A DNA stretch of 14,499 bases, taken from ZLKRG08 sp046048895. Lineage in GTDB: Bacteria > Actinomycetota > Actinomycetes > Nanopelagicales > Nanopelagicaceae. The stretch spans positions 1-14,499 of the forward strand of contig JBJOFF010000020.1 in assembly GCA_046048895.1 (NCBI GenBank). Direction: 5' to 3'. This document shows, piece after piece, positions 6,904 to 14,453 of this stretch. The position numbers and the translations under genes are program-made. The notes under the pieces are model-generated. The model did no database searches, was not told the DNA's origin, and saw only the letters and a program-made list of their open reading frames with translations. Position 1 is the stretch's first letter; each line of letters begins with the position of its first letter.

Positions 6904-8411
6904 TTCCTGCCTATTTGCTCTCTGCCTTCTCATATGTAGCAGGTGTAGGTTTAAATATTACGAGTGGTTGGTTAATTACCATGGCTTCATTTATGCCGCC
7001 AGTTTTAACTCTTAGCGTGGCAGTAGTAATGGTTAGATTCTTTGGAATTAGCCGCGCTGTGACAAGATACTTTGAGCGCATCATCAGCCACAAATTAGTC
7101 TTTGGTAAGTTGGCTAAACTTCGAAGCGATTTATATCGAAAGATAATTTCAAATCCTTCGGAGTTGATCATCTCGGGAAGTGGTGGCCGACTAATAAAAC
7201 AAGTAGTCGATGATGTTGAGCGCGCTCAAGAATATGAATTAAGGGTGGTCCTACCGGGTGCGGCTTCATTAATTACTTTATTTGCGGCAACTGGTCTGGC
7301 TTTTTGGCTGCAACCTGGACTGGGGCTAATGTGGTTAGCGCTCACCACTTTGCTTGGTCTGGGATTACCTAGGTTGGCGCTAATTCAAATGACTCCTAGA
7401 GCCAGAGAGTTGGAGCGACTGGAAGGCCAGTATGCAGAGCAGGTTAGAGCTAGCGTGCATGGATCACTTGAAGCGGAAATTTACGGTTATCTTTCAGAAG
7501 TAACCGAGCATTCCACCAAATTGGAAATTCAAATTAAGCAAGTGGAGAAGGGTTTACTAAAAGTAATCCGTGGCTATCAGGTATTAATCAATTTGATACT
7601 TACTTCAGCATTATTAATAACTTTTCTCTATGCCAATTCAAGTTCGTTACCTCCGGTCCAAGTTGCGATGTTGGTCTTTTTAGCGCTAACTGGATTTGAA
7701 GCAACTTTGGCTTGGTATCCAAATTTATTTACCAGCGGCAAATTGCAATTAGCAAAAGAGAATTTAAAGGCTATTCCAAGTGCCAAACATACGCCAGGGA
7801 AAGTTGCGCTCTTTGATTCATTAGTCGCTAAAAACTACAGTGCATATTGGGATGCACCATTTATGAAAGCCCAGAATTTTGAATTAAAAGCTGGCTCAGC
7901 TTTAGTGCTTCGCGGTGCAAGTGGCATCGGTAAATCAACTACTGCAATGGGTGTACTTGGGTTGATCAGATATTCAGGCTCGCTCACAATAAATGGCATT
8001 GAAGTTAGCCAATTACAAAATTTGCCCGAACTTGCAGTTGGGGCGCTGCAGAATGGCCATATTTTTAATACCTCTCTACGAGAGAACTTAAAAATCTCTG
8101 GCAACGAGAATTTTGATGATGTGATTCAACTGTTAGAACTTGAACAATTGATTTCTGAACTACCAGAAGGCCTAGATACCATCATTGGCGAATTTGGTAG
8201 AGGAATATCTGGAGGTGAAGCCAAGCGAATTGTGCTTGCCAGAGCGTTGTTAAGCGATGCACCATTATTGGTGCTAGATGAACCAACAGAACATTTAGAT
8301 CCAGAACTTGCCGCGCGCATTACGGAGAGAATTTTGGATAAATATCGCGATCGTGCGCTATTAATAATCACTCATTCTGGCTGGAGTGGTGTGCCGCAAC
8401 TTAATTTGTAA
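6900..8411 (+). CDS. cydC: CydC half of the CydDC ABC transporter
   Basis: This is the partner of CydD in the membrane ABC complex for cytochrome bd maturation. The protein has 503 residues and begins almost directly in the first membrane helix. GLNITSGWLITMASF and VRFFGISRAVTRYFERIISH are characteristic of CydC, the latter leading into the first cytoplasmic loop. The ATPase domain has Walker A GASGIGKST (339-347), Q384, signature ISGGE (436-440), Walker B D460/E461 and H492, so it looks catalytically complete, unlike the trimmed CydD domain. The ATG overlaps the cydD stop by four bases (ATGA), implying coupled translation. Many actinobacteria have a fused CydDC; here the halves are separate. 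Confidence 0.94.
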   Translation: MIPAYLLSAFSYVAGVGLNITSGWLITMASFMPPVLTLSVAVVMVRFFGISRAVTRYFERIISHKLVFGKLAKLRSDLYRKIISNPSELIISGSGGRLIKQVVDDVERAQEYELRVVLPGAASLITLFAATGLAFWLQPGLGLMWLALTTLLGLGLPRLALIQMTPRARELERLEGQYAEQVRASVHGSLEAEIYGYLSEVTEHSTKLEIQIKQVEKGLLKVIRGYQVLINLILTSALLITFLYANSSSLPPVQVAMLVFLALTGFEATLAWYPNLFTSGKLQLAKENLKAIPSAKHTPGKVALFDSLVAKNYSAYWDAPFMKAQNFELKAGSALVLRGASGIGKSTTAMGVLGLIRYSGSLTINGIEVSQLQNLPELAVGALQNGHIFNTSLRENLKISGNENFDDVIQLLELEQLISELPEGLDTIIGEFGRGISGGEAKRIVLARALLSDAPLLVLDEPTEHLDPELAARITERILDKYRDRALLIITHSGWSGVPQLNL

Positions 8412-8434
8412 CCTCAAACATAAGAAGATTAGCC

Positions 8435-10597
8435 GTGGCTACTTTAGAGACCAAGTTGGTCGATGTTATTGGTGATCGCACCGCCAAAGTAGTCGCAGCA
8501 GAACTGGGATATAAAACAGTAGAGGATTTCCTGCATCACTACCCGCGTAGATACGTAAGACGTGGCGAACTCACGGATATCTCTCAATTGCGAGAGGGCG
8601 AAGAGGCCACCGTGCTTGCCAAGGTGCACTCTGTAAAGAGTCGCAGAATGGCTAATCGCAAACAGGTTATCGTGGAAGTTATTATTGAAGATAATAATCG
8701 CGAGAAAATGTCTTTAACTTTTTTTAACCAAGCATGGCGAGAAAAAGAGATGCGAATTGGTAGACAAGGTCTATTCGCTGGGAAAATCGGTACCTTCAAA
8801 GGTATGCGACAGTTAGCGCATCCTGAATTGGAATGGTTGCCGGGCGATAGCGATATTGAAGATGCTATCGGTGCATTTGCTGATAAATATTTGCCAATCT
8901 ATCCAGCAACGGGAAAATTTGCTTCGTGGAAAATTGCTAAAGCGTTAGAGATAGTTTTAGATTCCTTAGATCATCTTGATGATTTTTTGCCAAAAGAGAT
9001 TCAAAGCCAATTTGAATTTCCTGATCTTTATGAAGCTTTCCAGGAGGTGCATCGACCAACGAATCTAGAAAAAGCGGATAAAGCTAGAGCCCGCCTTACT
9101 TTTGATGAAGCTTACTTGCTGCAATTGACGATGCTAAAACAGAAGCAGGCAAATGCAAGTATTCAAACTATTGCGAGAATTCCTAGAACCGATGGAGTAC
9201 TGCCGGCATTTGATAAGCAACTGCCTTTCACGTTAACTCCAGGACAACAGGAAGTTTCTATTGAAATATTTAAAGATTTGGTTGCCGAACATCCAATGCA
9301 TAGATTGTTGCAAGGTGAAGTTGGATCAGGTAAAACAATCGTTGCATTGCGAGCTGCGCTGAGCGTTATTGATGCCTCTGCGCAAGTAGCGTTATTGGCT
9401 CCCACTGAAGTGCTTGCGCAACAACACCATCGCACAATAAATAAACAATTAGGTGAACTAGCTACTAAAGGAAAGCTTGGCGCACCTGATTGTGCTATCG
9501 AAGTGGCTTTATTAACTGGCTCCATGAGCGTCTCAGAGAAGCGTAATATTCAAAGTCGCGTGAAGAGCGGTGAAATTGATTTTGTTATTGGCACCCACGC
9601 ACTTCTATCAGAGGCTGTTGAATTTAAAGATTTAGGTTTAGTTATAGTCGACGAGCAGCATCGATTCGGAGTTGAACAGAGAGACGCCTTGCGAGCAAAG
9701 GCAGAAGTGCCACCGCATTTACTAGTTATGACTGCAACACCGATTCCGCGTACTGTGGCAATTACAGTTTTCGGTGACTTAGATATCTCAACTTTGAGCG
9801 AATTACCTCTTGGGCGCACGCCAATCACTACGCATTTAGTAAATGCATTAACCAAACCAAGTTATGTGAATCGCGCCTGGCAGCGAATAAAAGAAGAGGC
9901 AGCGGCAGGCCATCAAGCTTATGTTGTGGCTCCTCGAATCAGTGCAGGAACACCAGAAGATGCAGATATGGATTTTCTATTTGGCAGTGAAAGCAAGGAG
10001 TGCGCTGCAGTAACAGAGTTAGCGCCTGAGCTGGCCAATGGTCCGCTAAAAGGTTTGAAAGTTGCAGAGTTGCATGGCAAACAACCATCCGACCTTAAAG
10101 AAGCCACCATGAAGGCGTTCTCAGCCCACGAAATTGATGTATTGGTTTCAACTACAGTTATTGAAGTCGGTGTAGATGTGCCAAATGCCACGGTAATAGT
10201 AATTATGGATGCCGATAGATTTGGCATTTCACAATTGCATCAATTGCGTGGTCGAATTGGCCGAGGCATGGCACCCGGTCTATGTCTATTAATAACAAAA
10301 GTCACTGAAGATTCTCTGGCATACGAGCGTCTAACCGCGGTAGCAAATACTCTTGATGGATTTGAATTGGCACGAATTGATTTGGATCAAAGAAGCGAAG
10401 GCGACGTTCTAGGCAAAGCGCAGAGCGGAACACGTTCTCATCTAAAGTTATTAAGAGTGCTTCGTGATGAAGAGATTATTGTGGCCGCTAGAGAAGCTGC
10501 AGAAATTACGTTGAGTAATGGATTAACCTCTACGCTTGAGCGCGAAATCTCTAAACTATTGGCAGAGCGCGAAGTTGAGTATCTAGATAAAGGTTGA
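8435..10597 (+). CDS. recG: ATP-dependent DNA helicase RecG
   Basis: RecG is a superfamily 2 translocase that remodels stalled replication forks and recombination intermediates. The 720-residue protein has the N-terminal wedge region with LHHYPRRYVRRGELTDI followed by an OB-type fold (about 50-150), Walker A GEVGSGKT (294-301), motif II DEQH (406-409), motif III TATPIPRT, and the C-terminal QLRGRIGRG (from residue 603). Length and motif order are normal. The GTG at 8435 gives a MATLETKLVDVIGDRTAK opening like other actinobacterial RecG proteins. The only upstream purine stretch is AAGAAG at 8422-8427, a modest ribosome site. It starts 23 bases after cydC with no terminator seen between, so read-through from the cyd operon is possible. 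rsmD follows three bases after its stop. Confidence 0.97.
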   Translation: MATLETKLVDVIGDRTAKVVAAELGYKTVEDFLHHYPRRYVRRGELTDISQLREGEEATVLAKVHSVKSRRMANRKQVIVEVIIEDNNREKMSLTFFNQAWREKEMRIGRQGLFAGKIGTFKGMRQLAHPELEWLPGDSDIEDAIGAFADKYLPIYPATGKFASWKIAKALEIVLDSLDHLDDFLPKEIQSQFEFPDLYEAFQEVHRPTNLEKADKARARLTFDEAYLLQLTMLKQKQANASIQTIARIPRTDGVLPAFDKQLPFTLTPGQQEVSIEIFKDLVAEHPMHRLLQGEVGSGKTIVALRAALSVIDASAQVALLAPTEVLAQQHHRTINKQLGELATKGKLGAPDCAIEVALLTGSMSVSEKRNIQSRVKSGEIDFVIGTHALLSEAVEFKDLGLVIVDEQHRFGVEQRDALRAKAEVPPHLLVMTATPIPRTVAITVFGDLDISTLSELPLGRTPITTHLVNALTKPSYVNRAWQRIKEEAAAGHQAYVVAPRISAGTPEDADMDFLFGSESKECAAVTELAPELANGPLKGLKVAELHGKQPSDLKEATMKAFSAHEIDVLVSTTVIEVGVDVPNATVIVIMDADRFGISQLHQLRGRIGRGMAPGLCLLITKVTEDSLAYERLTAVANTLDGFELARIDLDQRSEGDVLGKAQSGTRSHLKLLRVLRDEEIIVAAREAAEITLSNGLTSTLEREISKLLAEREVEYLDKG

Positions 10598-10600
10598 GAA

Positions 10601-11164
10601 ATGCGAATTATTGCAGGTGCTGCAAAAGGTCGTAATTTGTCGACGGTTGCAGGCGCGACAAGACCAACATCTGATCGTGCCCGCGAAGCACTTTTCTCAA
10701 CATTACTCTCTGAATTTGGTGAATTTGATAATTTGAAATTTCTTGATCTTTTCTCAGGATCGGCGGCTGTTGGGTTAGAAGCGTTATCAAGAGGCGCAGC
10801 CATTGTCCATGTTGTTGAAAGAGATGAGGCTGCGATAAAGACAATCAGAGCGAATTTTGAGATTGTTCAGAAAGCAAATCCATTAGGTAAGTTTCATTTA
10901 TTTGCAATGAGCGTTCAAAAATTTTTGGCAAACAAGAGCGAGCAGTACGACATAATTTTTATGGATCCTCCTTACGATTTTGGAGATCAAGGCGTGCATG
11001 AGTTGCTAGCTTTAATACTGCAGAATAATTTCATTAGAAGTGGCGGCGTGATTGTTATCGAACGTGCGACCAAGGGTTCATACGTAAATTGGCCAGCTCC
11101 TTTACGCGAGTTGCGCACGAAGGAGTACGGCGTAGCCACCCTTTACTATGCGGAGATGGGTTAA
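10601..11164 (+). CDS. rsmD: 16S rRNA (guanine-966-N2)-methyltransferase
   Basis: RsmD methylates G966 of 16S rRNA during assembly of the small subunit, using S-adenosylmethionine. The 187-residue protein shows the MRIIAGAAKGRNL start, TRPTSDRAREALFSTL, the SAM-binding loop FLDLFSGSAAVGLEA (G53 onward), the acidic VVERDE, and the catalytic DPPY (122-125). The glycine-rich loop is GSAAVG where most relatives have GSGAVG or GSGALG; the change to alanine at residue 55 is conservative. It starts three bases after recG and ends nine bases before coaD, the usual actinobacterial recG-rsmD-coaD order. Confidence 0.95.
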   Translation: MRIIAGAAKGRNLSTVAGATRPTSDRAREALFSTLLSEFGEFDNLKFLDLFSGSAAVGLEALSRGAAIVHVVERDEAAIKTIRANFEIVQKANPLGKFHLFAMSVQKFLANKSEQYDIIFMDPPYDFGDQGVHELLALILQNNFIRSGGVIVIERATKGSYVNWPAPLRELRTKEYGVATLYYAEMG

Positions 11165-11173
11165 TCTTTACCC

Positions 11174-11644
11174 ATGAGAAGAGCGGTCTGCCCAGGATCA
11201 TTTGATCCAATCACTTTTGGGCACCTAGATATTATTACTAGGGCCAGCGCGCACTTCGATGAGGTAGTAGTGGCAGTATTTATAAACAGTACAAAACAGA
11301 GTCTCTTTACAGTCGAAGAACGAATAGCGATGATAAAAGAGACCACCAAGGATCTACCAAACATCAAAGTTGATTCGTGGAGCGGTTTAACCGTTGACTA
11401 TTGCAAGCAAAATAACATTGACGTAATCACTAAAGGTTTGCGCGCGGTGTCAGACTTTGATTACGAACTGCAGCAGGCTCAAGTAAACCTGCAAGCAGGC
11501 ATTGATACTATGTTTATGGCCACAGATCCAGCTCATTCTTTCCTGTCTTCATCGCTAGTTAAAGAATTAGCCAAATACAATGGTGATATCTCGAAGATGG
11601 TACCTCCGTCAGTGCAGGCGGCTCTTGTTAAGAAACATTCATAG
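11174..11644 (+). CDS. coaD: Phosphopantetheine adenylyltransferase
   Basis: CoaD transfers AMP from ATP to 4'-phosphopantetheine, the penultimate step of coenzyme A synthesis. The 156-residue protein has the nucleotidyltransferase motif PGSFDPITFGHLDII with T14-x-G16-H17, KGLRAVSDFDYELQQAQVN, and the C-terminal FLSSSLVKELAKYNGD for ATP binding; all are typical and the length is normal. No Shine-Dalgarno lies at the usual distance. GGAGATGGG (11152-11160), inside the rsmD 3' end, is 13 bases upstream, and the start codon is part of a short inverted repeat with it, so coupling to rsmD translation is plausible. Confidence 0.97.
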   Translation: MRRAVCPGSFDPITFGHLDIITRASAHFDEVVVAVFINSTKQSLFTVEERIAMIKETTKDLPNIKVDSWSGLTVDYCKQNNIDVITKGLRAVSDFDYELQQAQVNLQAGIDTMFMATDPAHSFLSSSLVKELAKYNGDISKMVPPSVQAALVKKHS

Positions 11645-11661
11645 AAAGTTGCAGGTTAACC

Positions 11662-12141
11662 ATGGATGCAGTTGAGAAATTAGCTTCGGCTATCAAGATG
11701 GTTGAAGAGGCCCGTGGCGTCCCACTTTCAGCATCCTGCGTAGTACATCGGGGTGAGATGCTTGCGGTGCTTGATGAAGCTAAAGCAGCGATGCCAGAAT
11801 CTTTTGCAAAAGCCGAATCAATCGTAGCAAATCGCGAAAAAGTTATTGACGAAGGTCGTTTGCAAGCCGAGCAAATGGTAGCAATGGCGCGCGAAGAGGC
11901 CTCTCAATTAATCGAACAAACAGCCATCATGCAGCAAGCTCGCGATGAGGCAAAGAATTTATTGTCACAGGCTCGCCAAGAAGCCGCAGAACAAAAACAA
12001 GAGATTGATGAATATATAGATTCACGCCTTGCAACACTTGAAGTTATTTTGAATAAGACTCAAGAAGCAATTACTCGCGGTCGCGAGCGCCTAGCTGGCT
12101 CTACAGATCAAGATGTATTAGCTCAACTATCTGATAAGTAG
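11662..12141 (+). CDS. SepIVA-like DivIVA-family coiled-coil protein
   Basis: A 159-residue, charged, alanine- and glutamate-rich protein with no signal peptide or membrane helix. From about residue 50 to 145 it is predicted by eye to be continuous coiled coil (AEQMVAMAREEASQLIEQT and similar heptads). The N-terminal part has MDAVEKLASAIKMVEEARG and an LSASCVVHR segment. Size, composition and the slot between coaD and the DUF177 gene match the mycobacterial SepIVA (Rv2927c) group, DivIVA-like proteins of septation and polar envelope growth. That assignment rests on context and general character; I cannot confirm it by alignment. The ATG at 11662 is preceded by a modest GCAGG. The stop codon overlaps a 9-base tandem repeat. 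Confidence 0.7.
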   Translation: MDAVEKLASAIKMVEEARGVPLSASCVVHRGEMLAVLDEAKAAMPESFAKAESIVANREKVIDEGRLQAEQMVAMAREEASQLIEQTAIMQQARDEAKNLLSQARQEAAEQKQEIDEYIDSRLATLEVILNKTQEAITRGRERLAGSTDQDVLAQLSDK

Positions 12142-12151
12142 TTGATAAGTA
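12132..12151 (+). repeat. 9-bp tandem repeat at the sepIVA-like gene stop
   Basis: TGATAAGTA occurs at 12132-12140 and again at 12143-12151, eleven bases apart start to start. The first copy supplies most of the TAG stop codon; the second lies in the 14-base gap before the DUF177 ATG, where no Shine-Dalgarno is seen. It looks like a small local duplication. Confidence 0.5.
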
Positions 12152-12155
12152 ATTT

Positions 12156-12689
12156 ATGTCTAAGGCTTTTCTGCTAAATACTCATGATCTGCCTCGTCGT
12201 GCAGGAGAGATGAAGGAGTATCACTTAGCAATTGAATTAGAGAATCCAATTGGCATCGATGTAATTGCGGTGCCAGCTGGAACTTTAAATTTAGAGTTAC
12301 GTTTGGAATCTGTCGCTGAAGGAATATTGGCAACCGGTGATTTTGAAGTTGTTGCCAACGGTGAGTGCATCAGATGTTTGGATCCAATTAACCTGCACTT
12401 AGATCGCTCTTTCCAAGAGCTTTATTCATACAAAGCTGATCCTGAATTGGAAGAGGAGGATCAGTTGCTAATGGATGGCGATGTCATGAATTTAGAGTCA
12501 CCAATTCGCGATGCGATAGTGCTGGCATTGCCAATAAATCCACTCTGTGATGAAGAGTGTGAAGGTCTCTGCCCGGAGTGTGGCCAGAAGTGGAGTGAGC
12601 TTCCAGACGATCATGCACATGAGCAGATTGATGCCAGATGGTCTGGATTAAAGGGTCTCTTCCCGGATTCCCCGCACGCTGAGGGCTAG
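12156..12689 (+). CDS. DUF177 (YceD-family) protein, probable ribosome/rRNA-linked factor
   Basis: The 177-residue acidic protein belongs to the DUF177/YceD family, which in most bacteria is encoded directly upstream of rpmF as here; plant and E. coli members are linked to 23S rRNA accumulation. Visible features are NTHDLPRRAGEMKEY near the N-terminus, a beta-rich middle, the GECIRCL cysteine pair at about 70, an acidic stretch around 100-110, and CDEECEGLCPECGQKW at about 130-145. The clustered cysteines suggest zinc binding. The exact biochemical role is unknown. The gene starts 14 bases after the sepIVA-like stop and is followed by a 72-base spacer that holds the rpmF promoter. Confidence 0.88.
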   Translation: MSKAFLLNTHDLPRRAGEMKEYHLAIELENPIGIDVIAVPAGTLNLELRLESVAEGILATGDFEVVANGECIRCLDPINLHLDRSFQELYSYKADPELEEEDQLLMDGDVMNLESPIRDAIVLALPINPLCDEECEGLCPECGQKWSELPDDHAHEQIDARWSGLKGLFPDSPHAEG

Positions 12690-12702
12690 GCCAAGGCTCG
12701 AT

Positions 12703-12737
12703 TTCACTAATTAAGCCTCATAGGTGATAATTCACCT
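12703..12737 (+). promoter_or_regulatory. Promoter for rpmF-rnc-mutM with overlapping palindrome
   Basis: TTCACT (12703-12708), a 17-base spacer and GATAAT (12726-12731) make a reasonable sigma70-type promoter (four and five of six bases matching), with a start expected near 12738, upstream of the rpmF ribosome site at 12751. The -10 sits inside the inverted repeat AGGTGA-TAAT-TCACCT (12722-12737), which could be an operator or form a small hairpin. No U-tract follows, so it is not a terminator. Confidence 0.5.
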
Positions 12738-12761
12738 GTTCGTTAAACAAGGAGTAGAGAA

Positions 12762-12935
12762 GTGCCAGTACCTAAGCGAAAGATGTCGCGTTCAAAGACA
12801 CGTTCACGTCGTAGCCAATGGAAAACAACTGCTGCAGCGATCTCTACCTGCGCACAGTGCCAGCAGCCAAAGCTTCAACACACAGCTTGCCCAACCTGCG
12901 GTACCTATAACCGTCGCCAAGTCGTCGAGGTTTGA
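12762..12935 (+). CDS. rpmF: 50S ribosomal protein L32, zinc-binding form
   Basis: A 57-residue basic protein of the large ribosomal subunit, starting MPVPKRKMSRSKTRSRRSQW, the standard bL32 opening. C30/C33 and C43/C46 (CAQC and CPTC) form the zinc-ribbon pairs of the C+ form. The start is GTG, with GGAG (12751-12754) seven bases upstream; the gene is easily missed because a longer open frame runs across it in another phase. It lies directly between the DUF177 gene and rnc, the classic arrangement, and is followed after four bases by rnc. Confidence 0.97.
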   Translation: MPVPKRKMSRSKTRSRRSQWKTTAAAISTCAQCQQPKLQHTACPTCGTYNRRQVVEV

Positions 12936-12939
12936 TTTT

Positions 12940-13611
12940 ATGTTCGCGCAATTAAAAGCGCGACTTGGCTTAGAGATAAGACAAGAGCTTCTCGAATTAG
13001 CATTTACTCATCGCTCTTTTGCGTACGAAAATTCTCTAACTGAAACCAATGAGCGTCTGGAATTTTTAGGTGACTCAGTACTTGGATTAGTGGTAACTGA
13101 AGAGCTGTACAAGCGCTATCCAGATTTAGATGAATCCAGACTTTCGCCGCTTCGTTCTGGGATTGTAAACATGCGAGCGCTCGCAGATATTGCGCGCGCA
13201 CTAGAACTCGGTCAATACATGCGCATCGGAAAAGGCGAAGAAGTAACTGGCGGCAGAGATAAGAATTCTTTATTAGCTGATTCCCTTGAAGCACTGATCG
13301 GCGCAATCTATTTAAGTCAAGGGTTCGCAATAACTGAGAAAATTGTTATTGATTTAATTAGCGAAACTATGGAGAGCGCGAAAGACCGTGGCGCAGGCTT
13401 GGATGGCAAAACTGCACTTCAAGAATTAGCAGCTGCTAGAAAAATTTCAGCTCCAGAATATTTAATCTCTGAATCAGGCCCAGATCACAATAAAACTTTT
13501 GTGGCCACAGCGGTTGTGGGTGGCTCACCTATAGCTACGGGTGAAGGAAAGAGTAAGCGCGAAGCGGAACAAATTGCGGCGCGTATTGCTTTCGAGAAAC
13601 TTTCGACATAA
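12940..13611 (+). CDS. rnc: Ribonuclease III
   Basis: RNase III cleaves double-stranded RNA in rRNA precursors and some mRNAs. From the ATG at 12940 the protein has 223 residues, the family norm. The catalytic domain shows the signature NERLEFLGDSVLGLVV with E38 and D45, and D114/E117 in DSLEALIGAIYL, at the same numbers as in E. coli. The C-terminal dsRNA-binding domain runs from about 150 (GKTALQELAAARK) through GPDHNKTFVATAVV to GEGKSKREAEQIAARIAF. The open frame extends upstream to 12724, but that part only reads rpmF in the wrong phase. GAGG (12927-12930) inside the rpmF end, nine bases before the ATG, is a plausible ribosome site. The stop overlaps the mutM ATG by one base. Confidence 0.96.
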   Translation: MFAQLKARLGLEIRQELLELAFTHRSFAYENSLTETNERLEFLGDSVLGLVVTEELYKRYPDLDESRLSPLRSGIVNMRALADIARALELGQYMRIGKGEEVTGGRDKNSLLADSLEALIGAIYLSQGFAITEKIVIDLISETMESAKDRGAGLDGKTALQELAAARKISAPEYLISESGPDHNKTFVATAVVGGSPIATGEGKSKREAEQIAARIAFEKLST

Positions 13612-14444
13612 TGCCAGAACTTCCTGAGGTCGAAACGGTTCGAGCTGGCCTTGAGAAACATGTAGTCGGTAAGAAAATAGTTTCGGTAAAACAGTTACAT
13701 CCACGCGCGCTGCGCAGTGACTCGCTAAGCAAATTGGGAATCTTCAAGAATGCAAAAATAAAAGCGGTAAAACGCCGTGGAAAATTCATGTGGTTGGAAT
13801 TTGATAGACCAGAAGTTTTGGTTGCACACCTTGGGATGAGTGGCCAATTCAAAATACAAAAGTCGGGAGTAATCCGAGAGCCGCACTTACGTGCAAATTT
13901 TGAACTTTCCAGCGGAAAAGAACTTCGCTTTATCGACCAGCGTACCTTTGGTTGGCTCTGCGTCGATCAATTGGATAATTCAGACGAAGGGGTTCCGAAT
14001 ATTGTTTCGCATATTGCGAGAGATTTATTTGACGCCAAATTTGATAAGAGGCAAGCGGTAGCCAAGATTGCCTCCAAGCGAGGTCAAATCAAGAAAGTCA
14101 TTTTGGATCAAGGAGTGCTAAGTGGCATTGGAAATATTTATGCGGATGAAGCGCTCTGGTATGCGCGAATTCATCCTGAGAGTATTGCCAACGAACTTAG
14201 CGCTACCCAAATTCTCAATCTGATAACGGCGGCGCAGAAGGTAATGCAGCGGGCCTTAAAAGCCGGCGGCACCAGCTTTGATGAGCTTTATATCAATGTA
14301 AATGGCGAGAGCGGTTATTTTGAAAGATCATTGGCGGTTTATGGCCAAGAAGGTGAGCCATGTCGCAGATGTGGCCAAGAAATTATCAGAATTGCCTTCG
14401 CGAACCGCTCGTCGCGCCTCTGTCCTGCCTGCCAGACCCGATAG
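13611..14444 (+). CDS. mutM: Formamidopyrimidine-DNA glycosylase
   Basis: MutM (Fpg) removes oxidised purines such as 8-oxoguanine and nicks the abasic site. The 277-residue protein starts MPELPEVETVRAGLE, giving the catalytic P2 and E3 after Met removal. RRGKFMWLEF carries the beta-hairpin lysine (K58). The helix-two-turn-helix region is present around KVILDQGVLSGIGNIYADEALW. The C-terminal zinc finger is complete: CRRC, 16 residues, then CPAC. MutM is preferred over Nei because of the PELPEVET start and the GNIYADE motif. Its ATG shares one base with the rnc stop, so translation is coupled. smc begins nine bases after its stop. Confidence 0.97.
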   Translation: MPELPEVETVRAGLEKHVVGKKIVSVKQLHPRALRSDSLSKLGIFKNAKIKAVKRRGKFMWLEFDRPEVLVAHLGMSGQFKIQKSGVIREPHLRANFELSSGKELRFIDQRTFGWLCVDQLDNSDEGVPNIVSHIARDLFDAKFDKRQAVAKIASKRGQIKKVILDQGVLSGIGNIYADEALWYARIHPESIANELSATQILNLITAAQKVMQRALKAGGTSFDELYINVNGESGYFERSLAVYGQEGEPCRRCGQEIIRIAFANRSSRLCPACQTR

Positions 14445-14453
14445 GTTTTCCGC

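Noticed and set aside
9163..9525. Minus-strand open frame of 120 codons inside recG (also 9550-9855, 9919-10227).
   Set aside because: These lie antisense to strongly conserved recG motifs, have low-complexity serine/threonine-rich products and show no recognisable domain.
10438..10844. Minus-strand open frames antisense to the recG/rsmD junction.
   Set aside because: They overlap conserved RecG and RsmD coding sequence and have no ribosome site or family features.
12691..12719. AGGCT/AGCCT inverted repeat after the DUF177 gene as a terminator.
   Set aside because: Only a 5-bp stem with a long loop and no U-tract; better explained as part of the rpmF promoter region.
12724..12939. Open frame extending rnc upstream to a GTG at 12724 (295 residues in total).
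   Set aside because: The added 72 residues read rpmF out of phase and show no family similarity; the 223-residue form from 12940 matches RNase III length and numbering exactly.
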